Shown here: piece by piece, positions 25,255-34,103 of the stretch | Position numbering within the stretch: the stretch's first letter is position 1 | How the letters are laid out: each line of letters begins with the position of its first letter | DNA from: Algisphaera agarilytica | GTDB taxonomy: Bacteria; Planctomycetota; Phycisphaerae; Phycisphaerales; Phycisphaeraceae | Assembly: GCF_014207595.1 (NCBI RefSeq) | Contig: NZ_JACHGY010000001.1 | Span: 2,920,836 to 2,984,835 of the forward strand | Length of the DNA: 64,000 nt | Direction: 5' to 3' | Notes under the pieces: model-generated | Database searches by the model: none | Told to the model about the DNA's origin: nothing | What the model saw: only the letters and a program-made list of their open reading frames with translations | Made by a program: the position numbers and the translations under genes

Positions 25255-28073
25255 GGGGAATCGTTCTTGGCTTGGTCGTGCATCTCACGAAGCAGGTCAA
25301 ACGCCTGCATCGGCGACAACTGGTTGAGGTCGAGCTTTCGTAGTTCGTCGACAACCGGGTGCTCGGGGGCTTGGGCGAAGAGCGGCATGTCCACGACGGG
25401 CGAGGGCTTCGCTTTCGGCTTCGACGGCGACGGGGCGGCTTTCGGGGCCATGCCTTCGTGGTTCACCGCCAACTCACCTAGCAGTTGGTGCGCGCGGTCG
25501 ACCACGCCGTCGGGCAGGCCCGCGATCTTGGCGACGTGGATGCCGTAGCTGCGGTCGGTCGCCCCGGCGACGATCCGGTGCAGGAACACGATCTCGTCGT
25601 TCCACTCGCGGACGCTGACGTTGAGGTTGGCGATCCGCGCCGCCCGCTCGCCGCCCACGGCCGGGTCGGCCAGCGTGGTCAGCTCGTGGTAGTGCGTCGC
25701 AAACAAACACCGGCAACCTACGTCCGCGAGGTGTTCGGCGATCGCCCAGGCGAGGCTCAGCCCGTCGAGCGTCGAGGTGCCCCGGCCGATCTCGTCGAGG
25801 ATCACGAGGCTGCGGTCCGTGGCGTGGTGGCAGATGTTGGCAGTCTCGGTCATCTCGACCATAAAGGTCGACCGCCCGGCGTGCAGCTCGTCGTGGGCCC
25901 CAACCCGCGTGAAGATCCGATCGCACAGCCCCACGGTCGCCGACTTAGCGGGCACGAAGCTTCCTGTGTGGGCCAAGAGTGCGATGAGTGCCGTCATGCG
26001 GATGTAGGTCGACTTGCCCGCCATGTTCGGCCCGGTGATCAGGGCCAGGGACGGGCCGCTTTGCGGCAGTGATGAGTGACGAGTGACGAGTGACGAGTCT
26101 TTGGATTCCTCACTCATCACTGTTAACTCGTCACTCATCACTCCCAACGACACGTCGTTGGGCACATACCGATCGCCCAGCAGTTCGTCGAGTACGGGGT
26201 GGCGTCCGCCGACGACGTTCAGGCCGGGCTCGTCGGTGAGCGTGGGCTTCACGTAGCGGTGACGGGCGGCGCGTCGGCCGAAGCAAAGCAGCACGTCCAG
26301 GTCGGCGGCGGTGTCGGCGAAGGCGTGCAGCGTGTCGATCTGCTTCTCACACACGCCGCACAGCTCGGCAAACAGGTGCTGCTCCCGCGCAATCGCCCGG
26401 CCCTCGGCACTCAGCACCTTGCCCTCGAACTCCTTGAGCTGCGGGGTGATGAATCGCTCGGCGTTCTTGAGCGTCTGTTTGCGGGTCCATAGGGCGAAAC
26501 GCTGGTCGTCGTCTTTTATCTTCTGGCTGTTGATGGCCGAAAGCTCGATGTAGTAGCCAAAGACTTTGTTGTATCCGACCTTGAGCGAGGAGACGCCGGT
26601 CTCTTCGATGAGGTCTTTCTGGTAGTTGGCCAGCCAGACGTTGGAGTCGCGTTGGAGGGTGCGGTACTCGTCGAGTTGTTTGTCGTGGCCGTCGCGGAAG
26701 AGGCCGCCGTCGCGGAGGTGGGCGGGGATGCCTTCATCTTTGCAGGCCGATTGGATGCGGTCGGCCAGGTCCACCAGCACGCTCAGTAGCTCAGCCAACC
26801 GCTGGTGATACGGCGCAACGGACGGCCGCTCGGCCAACACGTTCTCCAACGCCTCGGCTTGCCCGGCACTCTTACCCAGCGCCACCAGGTCCCGCGGCAA
26901 CGCACGCCCCACCGCGAGCCGGGCGATGATGCGTGGCACGTCGTGGACGCCGTCGAGCGCCCCGGCCAGCTCATCCGCAAAACGCGAGTCATCGACCAAC
27001 GCCTGCACCACGCGCTGCCGGTCTTCGATCGCGGCCCGGTCGGCCAGGGGGTAGCAAAGCCAATCGCGCAGCCGACGCTTGCCCATCGCGGTGACGCAGC
27101 CGCCCGAGCTCCCGCCGCGCCGCAGCACGGCCAGCAGCGAGCCGTCGGTGTCGGTCGCCCGCAGGGTCTGCTCGACCTCGAGGCTGGCGAGTGAGGCCTG
27201 GTCGACGATGAGGTGTTGGGTGCGGGCGAAGGTTTTGGGCGGGCGCAGGTGGGCCAGGACGCCGTCGTCGTTGCGCTGGGTTTCGAGGAGGTAGGCGAGC
27301 AGCCCGCCCGCGGCGGCGAGGGCGGGGTCGTCGTCCTGAAGACCGAAGCCGCCGAGCGTGGCGACACGGTACTGCTTACGCAGCGCGTCCACGGCCTCGC
27401 CCATACGGAACTGCCAGCCTGGGCGGCCGGTGCGGGGGCAGTCCAGCGGCAGCTCGGCGATGCGCGGTGGGGCGGCGCCATCGGCCGTCTCGCAGTACAG
27501 GAGTTCGCTGGGGTTGATGCGTGCCAGCTCGTCGCCGACCTCGGCCGCAGCGACGGTGACGAGCTGGAACGCCCCGGTGCTCAGCTCAGCCCAGGCGATC
27601 GACGCGGTGTCGTCTCCATGAAACACCACCGAGGCGCAGGGGTTGACCTGCTCGTCGTTCAGCAGCGATTCGTCGGTCAGCGTCCCGGGGGTGACGACGC
27701 GGGTGACGTCGCGCTTCACCACGCCCTTGGCCTGCGAGGCCTCTTCGACCTGATCGCAGATCGCCACGCGGTAGCCCGCCTGGACCATCCTTCGGAGGTA
27801 GCCCTCGACGCTGTGGTACGGCACGCCCGCCATGGGCACGCCCGCGGTCCGTTGGGTCAGCGTGACGCCGAGCACGCGGTGGGCCAGCTCCGCGTCGTCG
27901 AAGAACATCTCGTAGAAGTCGCCCATCCGGAAAAACAGCACGCAGCCGGGGTGCTGCTCTTTGAACTGCTTGAACTGCCGCATGGCCGGGGTGTCGGTCG
28001 GGTCGGACTTCTTGGCCATCGGCTTGTTCGGCTTGGGTGGATTCTGCGGTTTGGAGTCGGTCGAGGCGGGCAT
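25251..28073 (-). CDS. mutS: DNA mismatch repair protein MutS with an in-frame repeat insertion
   Basis: 940 residues. MutS recognises mismatches and starts repair as an ATP-dependent clamp. The mismatch-reading F-x-E is in GDFYEMFFDD near the N-terminus. The ATPase has Walker A GPNMAGKS (about 680-687), the N-2 region and Walker B VILDEIGRGTSTLDG, and the helix-turn-helix end ATHYHELTTL. C-terminal clamp-interaction tail DELRKLDLNQLSPMQAFDLL is present. Between YVPNDVSLG and the strand leading to Walker A lie about 25 extra residues (about 644-668, VMSDELTVMSEE... HSSL) encoded by a palindromic repeat (26069-26142). The TAG stop is supplied by another repeat. Confidence 0.97.
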   Translation of the reverse strand: MPASTDSKPQNPPKPNKPMAKKSDPTDTPAMRQFKQFKEQHPGCVLFFRMGDFYEMFFDDAELAHRVLGVTLTQRTAGVPMAGVPYHSVEGYLRRMVQAGYRVAICDQVEEASQAKGVVKRDVTRVVTPGTLTDESLLNDEQVNPCASVVFHGDDTASIAWAELSTGAFQLVTVAAAEVGDELARINPSELLYCETADGAAPPRIAELPLDCPRTGRPGWQFRMGEAVDALRKQYRVATLGGFGLQDDDPALAAAGGLLAYLLETQRNDDGVLAHLRPPKTFARTQHLIVDQASLASLEVEQTLRATDTDGSLLAVLRRGGSSGGCVTAMGKRRLRDWLCYPLADRAAIEDRQRVVQALVDDSRFADELAGALDGVHDVPRIIARLAVGRALPRDLVALGKSAGQAEALENVLAERPSVAPYHQRLAELLSVLVDLADRIQSACKDEGIPAHLRDGGLFRDGHDKQLDEYRTLQRDSNVWLANYQKDLIEETGVSSLKVGYNKVFGYYIELSAINSQKIKDDDQRFALWTRKQTLKNAERFITPQLKEFEGKVLSAEGRAIAREQHLFAELCGVCEKQIDTLHAFADTAADLDVLLCFGRRAARHRYVKPTLTDEPGLNVVGGRHPVLDELLGDRYVPNDVSLGVMSDELTVMSEESKDSSLVTRHSSLPQSGPSLALITGPNMAGKSTYIRMTALIALLAHTGSFVPAKSATVGLCDRIFTRVGAHDELHAGRSTFMVEMTETANICHHATDRSLVILDEIGRGTSTLDGLSLAWAIAEHLADVGCRCLFATHYHELTTLADPAVGGERAARIANLNVSVREWNDEIVFLHRIVAGATDRSYGIHVAKIAGLPDGVVDRAHQLLGELAVNHEGMAPKAAPSPSKPKAKPSPVVDMPLFAQAPEHPVVDELRKLDLNQLSPMQAFDLLREMHDQAKNDSP
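26069..26142. repeat. Palindromic repeat, family C, inside mutS
   Basis: Left arm 26069-26099 is GTGATGAGT followed by GACGAGT units; right arm 26111-26142 carries the complementary ACTCGTCACTCATCACT. It keeps the mutS frame open and codes for about 25 residues just before Walker A. Confidence 0.92.
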
Positions 28074-28198
28074 GAAGCCACCACTTTAGCGGGTCCGCCG
28101 GGGGTTATCGATTGCCGAGGGCTTGCCCGGGCCCGGGATGAATTGAATGGTCTGAACAAGGTCAGGAATTCAACCATTGTCTGTATCAGGGGACAGCC

Positions 28199-28507
28199 AT
28201 GCTTAAACGTTATGAATTGGACGCTATCGCCACCGAACCCGAAGAAGGAATCCAGTGGGAGGCCACAGATTCGTCTCGCCGCGGGGTCGGCCTGAAGGGG
28301 CACCTGCTGAGCGGCACGATCGCCGCGGCCATCGTGATGGTGGTCGCCAGCTGGGTGGGGGGCGAATTCTCCCAGGCCGAGGCCGCGGGAGCGACTCAGA
28401 TCCGCATCGCCGAGGCTCAGGCGGACGAGCAGACCCAAAACCGAAGCCGCGCCTGGGGTGTCGAGGGTTCGGCCAATCAAGACCACGCCTGGGTCTTTCA
28501 GGATTAA
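28199..28507 (+). CDS. Small single-span membrane protein, unknown
   Basis: 102 residues. After a polar N-terminus there is one hydrophobic helix, LLSGTIAAAIVMVVASWVGG (about 37-56), then an Ala/Gln-rich tail (AEAAGATQIRIAEAQADEQ). Orientation is probably N-in with the tail outside. AGGGGA lies 6 bases upstream of the ATG. Family not recognised. It is followed after 30 bp by a second small protein of similar design and then priA. Confidence 0.7.
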   Translation: MLKRYELDAIATEPEEGIQWEATDSSRRGVGLKGHLLSGTIAAAIVMVVASWVGGEFSQAEAAGATQIRIAEAQADEQTQNRSRAWGVEGSANQDHAWVFQD

Positions 28508-28537
28508 CCAGGCCCTGTTGCCTTAGGAGAGCCCGGC

Positions 28538-28807
28538 ATGACCGATCAACGAAACGAAACCGAGGCGGTATCGCCGTGGGCCGGCGCATTGGGGATCGCT
28601 CTGGTGTTGGGCTTGGGGTTGACCGCGCTGCTGGGCACCGCCTCGACGCCGCCCCCGGCCGAGGCGCAGACGCCCACGCTTCAAGCCGCCGAGCCGGCGG
28701 ACCCGCCGGTGGTGTCGCTGTATGCGGAATCCGGATCGCACACGCCGTCGGACACGCCCGCCCCGCGGCCCGCTGAGCCGCTTACGAGCCTGTTCGACTC
28801 CGACTAA
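28538..28807 (+). CDS. Small single-span membrane protein, Pro/Ala-rich tail
   Basis: 89 residues with one hydrophobic helix, ALGIALVLGLGLTALLGTA (about 17-35), then a Pro/Ala/Thr-rich tail ending LTSLFDSD. AGGAG lies 11 bases upstream. No family recognised. Pairs with the previous gene; both sit between mutS (opposite strand) and priA, and may encode envelope proteins cotranscribed with each other. Confidence 0.68.
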   Translation: MTDQRNETEAVSPWAGALGIALVLGLGLTALLGTASTPPPAEAQTPTLQAAEPADPPVVSLYAESGSHTPSDTPAPRPAEPLTSLFDSD

Positions 28808-28849
28808 GCGCCACCGCTTCACCCCCTCGGCCTCTTCGCCAAGGTCCGT

Positions 28850-28862
28850 TACACTCCCGGGG
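28850..28862 (+). promoter_or_regulatory. -10 box of a predicted leaderless mRNA (priA)
   Basis: TACACT (28850-28855), six bases, then the GTG start of priA at 28862. This is the same spacing as the boxes at 4661 and 22589. Confidence 0.55.
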
Positions 28863-31429
28863 TGTCGCCCCGCCCATCCGAGAACAAGCTGTTCAACGAC
28901 GATCCGTCCGGCGCTCCGCCGTCCGAGGCGGTGGGTTATGCGTTGGTGTCGCTCGAACGCAGCATCGACAGCGCTGACGGCGGGTTTACCTATGCCGTGC
29001 CGCCGGAGTTGGCGGACTTGGCGGTGGGCGATCGGGTGACGGTGCCGCTGGGCCGGGGCAACAAGCCGACCGGCGGGATCGTCGTAGGCCTGGTCGAGAC
29101 GCCCGACACCAAGATCAAACGCATCAAGCCGATCCAAAGCCGGGAGCGGTCCGCCGCGTCCCTGCCGCCGGACCTGGTGGCCTTGGCCAAGTGGATCGCC
29201 GGGTACTACTGCTGCCCCCTGGGCATGACGTTCGCCAGCCTCCTCCCCGCCGCCGTCAAACGCGGCACGGGCGCCCAACAACGCACCCAAGTCCGTGCTC
29301 TCACCCCCAAATCCAAGCCGAGGGCTGAGCCAAGCGAAGGCCCGGATCCCGCTCCCCCCAAACTCACCATACTCCAACGTGCCGTCCTCGACGCCGCCCT
29401 AACCCATCAAGCAAGCGAAGGCTGGATCGACCCCAAGGACCTGGCCGACCTCGCCGGGGCCAAGTCGACCTCGCCCATCAAGCAGCTCCTGGACAAGGGC
29501 CTGCTCGAAACGCGTCAGCACGAACGCATCGTCTCGGACCTCGACCTGCGTGCCCAGCGAGCCGCTCCCAAAGCCGACCAGTCGCCGCCGCAGCTCACCC
29601 CCGCCCAGGCCACCGCCGTCGACCGCCTCGGGGCCGCGCTCCCCAGCGGCTTCAGCGTCCACGTCCTGCACGGCATCACCGGCTCGGGCAAGACCGAGGT
29701 TTACCTAAGGGCCATCGCGGCGTTGTTGACTTCGGACTTCGGATTTCGGAATTCGGAAGAAGACCCGGCTTCGGACCAAGCCAACGTAACGCCGTCGCCT
29801 GCGTCCCCTCCGAAATCCGAAATCCAAAATCCGAAATCCCCTCCCCCTGGCGTCATCGTCCTGGTGCCCGAGATCGCGCTGACCCCGCAAACGGTGGGCC
29901 GCTTCCTCGCCCGTTTCCCCGATGGCGAAGTGGCCGTGCTCCACTCGGGCCTCACCGCCGCGCAGCGCCACGCCCAGTGGCAACGCATCCGCGACGGCAA
30001 AGCCCGCGTCGTCGTCGGCGCACGCTCGGCCATCTTCGCCCCGCTCCCCCGCGTCGGCCTGATCATCGTCGACGAAGAGCACGAGTCGTCCTACAAGCAG
30101 GACCAGCTCCCCCGGTACCACGCCCGGGACGTAGCGATCAAGCGGGCCCAGCTCTCGGGATGTCCGGTGGTGCTGGGCAGCGCGACGCCGTCGTTGGAGA
30201 GTGCGTATAACGCGGGGATTGGGGGCTTGGAGGTTAGGGGCTTAGGAAAAGAAAAAACGGCGGGTGCGGAGACCAAGCCCCCAACATCCAAGCCCCCAAC
30301 ACCCAAATTCCACCTCATCGAACTCCCCGACCGCGTCCCGGGAGCCGTGCTGCCTAAGGTCGAGATCGTCGACCTCGCTCAGGAACGGCAGCAGCGTAAG
30401 GGCATCCACCTCTTGTCGCACCGCCTGGAGAACGCGCTGCGCAACAACCTCGACGCCGGGGGCCAGGCGATCCTGCTGCTCAACCGCCGGGGCTACGCCA
30501 ACTACATCGCCTGCCCCGACCACCGCTGCGGCTGGATGATGCGCTGCAACCACTGCGACGTCACGATGGTCTACCACCGCAACGCCGCGCTGCCCACCGG
30601 CGGCGTGGTGCGCTGCCACCACTGCGGGGCCGAGCAGCTCCTGCCGCAGATCTGCCCCGAGTCCGGGCACAAGCTCACCGTGTTCGGCCTGGGCACGCAG
30701 CGTGTCGAAGAAGAACTCGTCCGCAAGTTCCCCGAGGCCCGCCTCGCCCGCATGGACGCCGACGCCATGCGCACCGCCAAGGACTACCAGACCACGCTCG
30801 ACGCCTTCGCCCGTGGCGACACCGACATCCTGCTCGGCACCCAGATGATCGCCAAGGGCCTGGACGTCGCCAACGTCCGCCTCGTCGGCGTCGTCTCGGC
30901 CGACACCTCGCTGAACTTCCCCGACTTCCGCGCCAGCGAGCGCACCTTCCAACTCATCGCCCAGGTCGCCGGGCGTGCGGGCCGGGGCGAGCACCGCGGC
31001 AGCGTGATCGTCCAGTCCTTCAACCCCGACGACCCCGCCATCCAGCTCGCCGCCCAGCACGACTACGTCACCTTCGCCACGCAGGAACTCAAGACCCGGA
31101 CCGAGACCGGCCTGCCCCCCGTCGGCCGCATGGCCCGCATCGTCCTCCGCGACACCGCCGACCTGGCCAACAAAAAACGCGCCCACCAACTCGCCCAGGT
31201 CCTGCACCAAGCCAACGATCAGCTTAACCTCGGCGTCCGCCTCCGCGGCCCCAGCGTCTGCCCCATCGCCCGCCTCGCCGACCACCACCGCCAACACATC
31301 GAACTGATTGCTTCGCCCCCCCAAGGCGCGACGTCGATCCAAAAGCTCCTCACCGCACTACGCAATGCCGGCCAACTCATCAGCGACACCCACACCGCGA
31401 TCGATGTTGATCCGGTAGCGCTTCTGTAA
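28862..31429 (+). CDS. priA: Primosomal protein N' (PriA helicase) with two in-frame repeat insertions
   Basis: 855 residues, longer than usual (about 730-750). PriA restarts stalled replication forks by loading DnaB. N-terminal DNA-binding part to about residue 110; Walker A GITGSGKTEVYL (about 270-281), DEEHESSYKQ (DEAH box), zinc-binding Cys pairs CPDHRCGWMMRCNHC and CHHCGAEQLLPQICPESG, and the helicase C-terminal QMIAKGLD and AGRAGRG motifs. Extra length is explained by two repeat-encoded inserts: about residues 290-326 (between Walker A and VIVLVPEIALTPQ) and about 453-481 (before the FHLIELPDRV strand). Both are in frame. GTG start with leaderless -10. Confidence 0.96.
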   Translation: MSPRPSENKLFNDDPSGAPPSEAVGYALVSLERSIDSADGGFTYAVPPELADLAVGDRVTVPLGRGNKPTGGIVVGLVETPDTKIKRIKPIQSRERSAASLPPDLVALAKWIAGYYCCPLGMTFASLLPAAVKRGTGAQQRTQVRALTPKSKPRAEPSEGPDPAPPKLTILQRAVLDAALTHQASEGWIDPKDLADLAGAKSTSPIKQLLDKGLLETRQHERIVSDLDLRAQRAAPKADQSPPQLTPAQATAVDRLGAALPSGFSVHVLHGITGSGKTEVYLRAIAALLTSDFGFRNSEEDPASDQANVTPSPASPPKSEIQNPKSPPPGVIVLVPEIALTPQTVGRFLARFPDGEVAVLHSGLTAAQRHAQWQRIRDGKARVVVGARSAIFAPLPRVGLIIVDEEHESSYKQDQLPRYHARDVAIKRAQLSGCPVVLGSATPSLESAYNAGIGGLEVRGLGKEKTAGAETKPPTSKPPTPKFHLIELPDRVPGAVLPKVEIVDLAQERQQRKGIHLLSHRLENALRNNLDAGGQAILLLNRRGYANYIACPDHRCGWMMRCNHCDVTMVYHRNAALPTGGVVRCHHCGAEQLLPQICPESGHKLTVFGLGTQRVEEELVRKFPEARLARMDADAMRTAKDYQTTLDAFARGDTDILLGTQMIAKGLDVANVRLVGVVSADTSLNFPDFRASERTFQLIAQVAGRAGRGEHRGSVIVQSFNPDDPAIQLAAQHDYVTFATQELKTRTETGLPPVGRMARIVLRDTADLANKKRAHQLAQVLHQANDQLNLGVRLRGPSVCPIARLADHHRQHIELIASPPQGATSIQKLLTALRNAGQLISDTHTAIDVDPVALL
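29729..29840. repeat. Palindromic repeat, family A, inside priA
   Basis: Left arm 29729-29758 (CTTCGGA/TTTCGGA heptamers) and right arm 29810-29839 (CCGAAATC units), about 50 nt apart. It codes in frame for about 37 residues (SDFGFRNSEE... KSEIQNPKS). The same family covers the start of rnpA. Confidence 0.92.
30217..30304. repeat. Palindromic repeat, family D, inside priA
   Basis: Left arm 30218-30246 contains GGGGGCTTGGAGG and GGGGCTTAGG; right arm 30273-30304 contains two copies of CCAAGCCCCCAACA. It codes in frame for about 29 residues (GGLEVRGLGKEKTAGAETK... TPK). Confidence 0.88.
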
Positions 31430-31524
31430 CAACAATGAAGCTTGATAGAGCGTTTGTCTTCAATATTTGATTTGGTATATTCTGCGTATTGCGTACTAGT
31501 GTTACTTAATCCAGGGGCTTAATA

Positions 31525-32805
31525 ATGAGTGTTTTCCGGAGGATCGATGTGGGTGCATACATGTGGTGTGCGGTGTGTGGTGCCATCTTGATTGCAGCGG
31601 CCGGATGCTCGACCTCCACTCAGGAGGCGAATCCGCAGACTGTCTTTAATGATTTTTGCAATATTCTGTTGGCTGGCGATGGTCGGGCCTTGTCTCCGAT
31701 CGATATCAACCCTCCGGTGCCGGTCGTCCCGTTAGAGTCCGATGATGTCGAGGGGGATTCAACAGCAAAAGGCGAGACGCTGAGTCCGACCGATGGCATG
31801 GAAGATGCCGAGCAGGTATTACTGTCAGCCGCGCTGGTAGAGGGCGTGATGCCTGTGGCAGGGAAGGGCCGGCTGACTGCCATCGATGAATCGGAGGGTG
31901 TTTTTTTTATCGAGTGTTCGGAATTTAGTGCAGATGATGCCTTGTTCCAAGTGAGATTTGATTTGTGTTGGATCTCAACCGTGCGGATGTTGGAAAGCTA
32001 CGAAGATGGCGAAACGCGTGACGTCGAAACAATTCTCTCGGAAGTTCGTGGGGAAGACGCAATTGATTTTGAGCAGGGGCAGAACAACGGCAATGTGTAT
32101 GAGATTGTCCGTGCGCTTAACCCTAAGCTTCAAGGTTACGACCGAGAGATTGCTTACTTAACGGTGAACTCTCTGAACCTGAAGGGTGCGCAGAGCGAAG
32201 AACTTTGGGGGTATGGGCTTCTTCAGGCCCAGCGATATCTTGATCATTTTATGGGGGCGGAGGCCATTCTCTCGTCTCTGGCAGCGGGTGAGCCGGTGAT
32301 TGTGGGGATGATGCGCCCGAAACCCGAGGGGCATGGTGGTGGAATATTTGGCCATGCGATGCTGGTCTATGCGGCGGAGTTTGTCGCTATCCCGTCATCC
32401 GAATCGACCGAGATTCAGCTATACCGAATCGAAAACCTGATTGACTCCATCGTCATTGGACGCCAGCTGTGGGAGAACAACGGGGAGTTGGATGCAAACC
32501 CCGATACCTTGGATCAGGTCAAGGGGGTGGGGAAGAAGGTGTGGGGGGGAACTAAAAAGGCATGGCGATCCATCACTTCGGGTGACAAAGAAGTAGATCG
32601 ACCGTTCCGCCTGGCTTTGCACAAAGTCTACCTCGTCGATCCACTCGGGCGGCACCCGGATTTCAGTTTCGATGAAAAGGTTGAGATCGATGGCCCCGAG
32701 TTTAGAGACCAGTTGATCTACGCCTTGAATCGGGACATGGCTCGGAAGATCGTTCCAATTGTCGATGAAGCGGAGCTTGATGTGATCGTTGGGGGTGTTG
32801 ATTGA
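31525..32805 (+). CDS. Low-GC lipoprotein, possible papain-like cysteine protease fold
   Basis: 426 residues. Signal peptide with lipobox IAAAGC (Cys28). No named family. The middle has LCWISTVRMLESY (about residues 148-160), which resembles the nucleophile helix of papain-like bacterial peptidases (CWxAxxxM), and about 110 residues later LAAGEPVIVGMM followed by IFGHAMLVYAAEFV, the usual position and setting of the catalytic His (GHAxxV). An Asn or Asp after the His strand is not certain. GC content is clearly lower than the surroundings. First of three overlapping genes (TGATG junction with the next). Assigning peptidase activity is inference. Confidence 0.72.
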   Translation: MSVFRRIDVGAYMWCAVCGAILIAAAGCSTSTQEANPQTVFNDFCNILLAGDGRALSPIDINPPVPVVPLESDDVEGDSTAKGETLSPTDGMEDAEQVLLSAALVEGVMPVAGKGRLTAIDESEGVFFIECSEFSADDALFQVRFDLCWISTVRMLESYEDGETRDVETILSEVRGEDAIDFEQGQNNGNVYEIVRALNPKLQGYDREIAYLTVNSLNLKGAQSEELWGYGLLQAQRYLDHFMGAEAILSSLAAGEPVIVGMMRPKPEGHGGGIFGHAMLVYAAEFVAIPSSESTEIQLYRIENLIDSIVIGRQLWENNGELDANPDTLDQVKGVGKKVWGGTKKAWRSITSGDKEVDRPFRLALHKVYLVDPLGRHPDFSFDEKVEIDGPEFRDQLIYALNRDMARKIVPIVDEAELDVIVGGVD

Positions 32806-33818
32806 TGCTCGATCAGCCGGTGCTTGTCAAATTGGTGGAAGAAGGAGGGGCAAGTGTTCCGGTGGGGGTGTCGCCATGGGATTTGGTTGGTGTGGCTGGT
32901 GTTGTTTTGATCGGGTTGTTGGTTCCGTATTACGCTTACTCGCGGTTACGGCCTGAAAAAGCAAGGCTGTTTTCATCATTAACGGTGCTTGTGATTCTCT
33001 TAGGCATCCTCTTGTACACGATTGCACGAGGATATCTACAGAGAGTTCTGAATATGCCCATTGATTCGAATTTTCTGTTGTCCCCCGAAGTGATGGCGGC
33101 TTTGGTTGGATCGTTTTTCACGGTCGTTCTAGGTGCTTTTGTCGTCAATCACTTAATGGAATCTGCCGAGGAGCGATCCGCTGTACGTTCTGCGGTGCAA
33201 GCGCACTATGGTGAAAAAGTCAAGCTGCTCGAAGATTTTTCGAACGTTGGACAGAAGATATTGTTTTACGCCTTGGCTTACCGGCAGGCCGAAGAGTGGC
33301 TGATTCGTCACGGATCGGAGGAACCCTCGGAATACGCGGAATCGAAAAGTGCGCGGTCGGCGCGTTTTGGTATAGGCAATTATGATGGGCCCAAGACCCA
33401 CGAATACTACTTGCAGATGCAGCGTCATTTTGTTGACGCCGGTTCGATGCATGGGATGGCTAGAGCGGTGGAGTCCACGTTCTTCAATTCATATGATCTC
33501 AGTGCCGCTTTGGTGCGGCAGTCGCCGATTCAGGCCGGTGCTTTGCCAAATGATGGTGAGAACCATTTGATTGTTACGCGTCAGCTCATCGAGCGATTCG
33601 ATGAGTTCTTAAATACCCGGAACTACCGGGAATGGCAGGATTACAAATCTGCCTCGGCGCGACTTCGTGAAGACTTTCGTGTATTGAATGATGCTTACTC
33701 GAATTTGATTGAGTCGATGTATCTGACTCTGTCCGTTGACCGCCAGGATCTGGTTCGTCCCGGTAGCGCTGTTGCAATCAAATTTGATTCCGCGCAAATA
33801 AAGGAGGCTGCTTTATGA
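32805..33818 (+). CDS. Membrane protein of the low-GC operon, unknown
   Basis: 337 residues. The ATG at 32805 shares its A with the previous TGA. Three hydrophobic segments: WDLVGVAGVVLIGLLVPYYAY, LFSSLTVLVILLGILLYTIA and MAALVGSFFTVVLGAFVV (up to about residue 115). The remaining 220 residues are soluble and helical (AVQAHYGEKVKLLEDFSNVGQKI, LIERFDEFLNTRNYREWQDYK). I do not recognise the family. Likely a periplasmic or cytosolic domain on a membrane base; the lipoproteins before and after suggest a complex at the envelope. Confidence 0.72.
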   Translation: MLDQPVLVKLVEEGGASVPVGVSPWDLVGVAGVVLIGLLVPYYAYSRLRPEKARLFSSLTVLVILLGILLYTIARGYLQRVLNMPIDSNFLLSPEVMAALVGSFFTVVLGAFVVNHLMESAEERSAVRSAVQAHYGEKVKLLEDFSNVGQKILFYALAYRQAEEWLIRHGSEEPSEYAESKSARSARFGIGNYDGPKTHEYYLQMQRHFVDAGSMHGMARAVESTFFNSYDLSAALVRQSPIQAGALPNDGENHLIVTRQLIERFDEFLNTRNYREWQDYKSASARLREDFRVLNDAYSNLIESMYLTLSVDRQDLVRPGSAVAIKFDSAQIKEAAL

Positions 33819-33976
33819 AATCGCTGTGTGGTATATGTTTTGTATTGTTTGTGATGCTTGGTTTGTCGTTCCTGCCCGGTTGCACCGGGAACGATGTGGG
33901 CGGGTTTGTTCCCGACCCGAATCCAGAAGTGTCTGAGGGCGATAGAGCTTCAGACACGACGGCTCCTGCGAATTGA
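33815..33976 (+). CDS. Small lipoprotein of the low-GC operon
   Basis: 53 residues, starting at the ATG that overlaps the previous stop (ATGA). A perfect AAAGGAGG lies upstream. MKSLCGICFVLFVML is followed by the lipobox FLPGC, so the mature peptide is only about 32 residues, rich in Asp, Pro and Glu (FVPDPNPEVSEGD). The overlap, the ribosome-binding site and the lipobox together make it a real gene. Role unknown. Confidence 0.75.
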   Translation: MKSLCGICFVLFVMLGLSFLPGCTGNDVGGFVPDPNPEVSEGDRASDTTAPAN

Positions 33977-34067
33977 TCACGCGGGCTCGATACGTTTATT
34001 TAATGATGAGTAGTGGTAACTGCTGGGCAAATTACTCAATGTGGCGGCGTGGACTAGCTTGGTGGGT

Positions 34068-34095
34068 TTGATTCGGAAGTTCAACCTGCTATAAC
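34068..34095 (+). promoter_or_regulatory. Promoter of the MATE gene
   Basis: TTGATT (34068-34073), 16 bp, TATAAC (34090-34095). The -10 box is 8 bases before the ATG at 34104, so the leader is nil or one to two bases. Confidence 0.6.
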
Positions 34096-34103
34096 CCGCC
34101 GCG

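Noticed and set aside
26069-26142. CRISPR array
   Set aside because: The tandem units inside mutS are short, without regular spacers, and form an inverted repeat; no cas genes are present.
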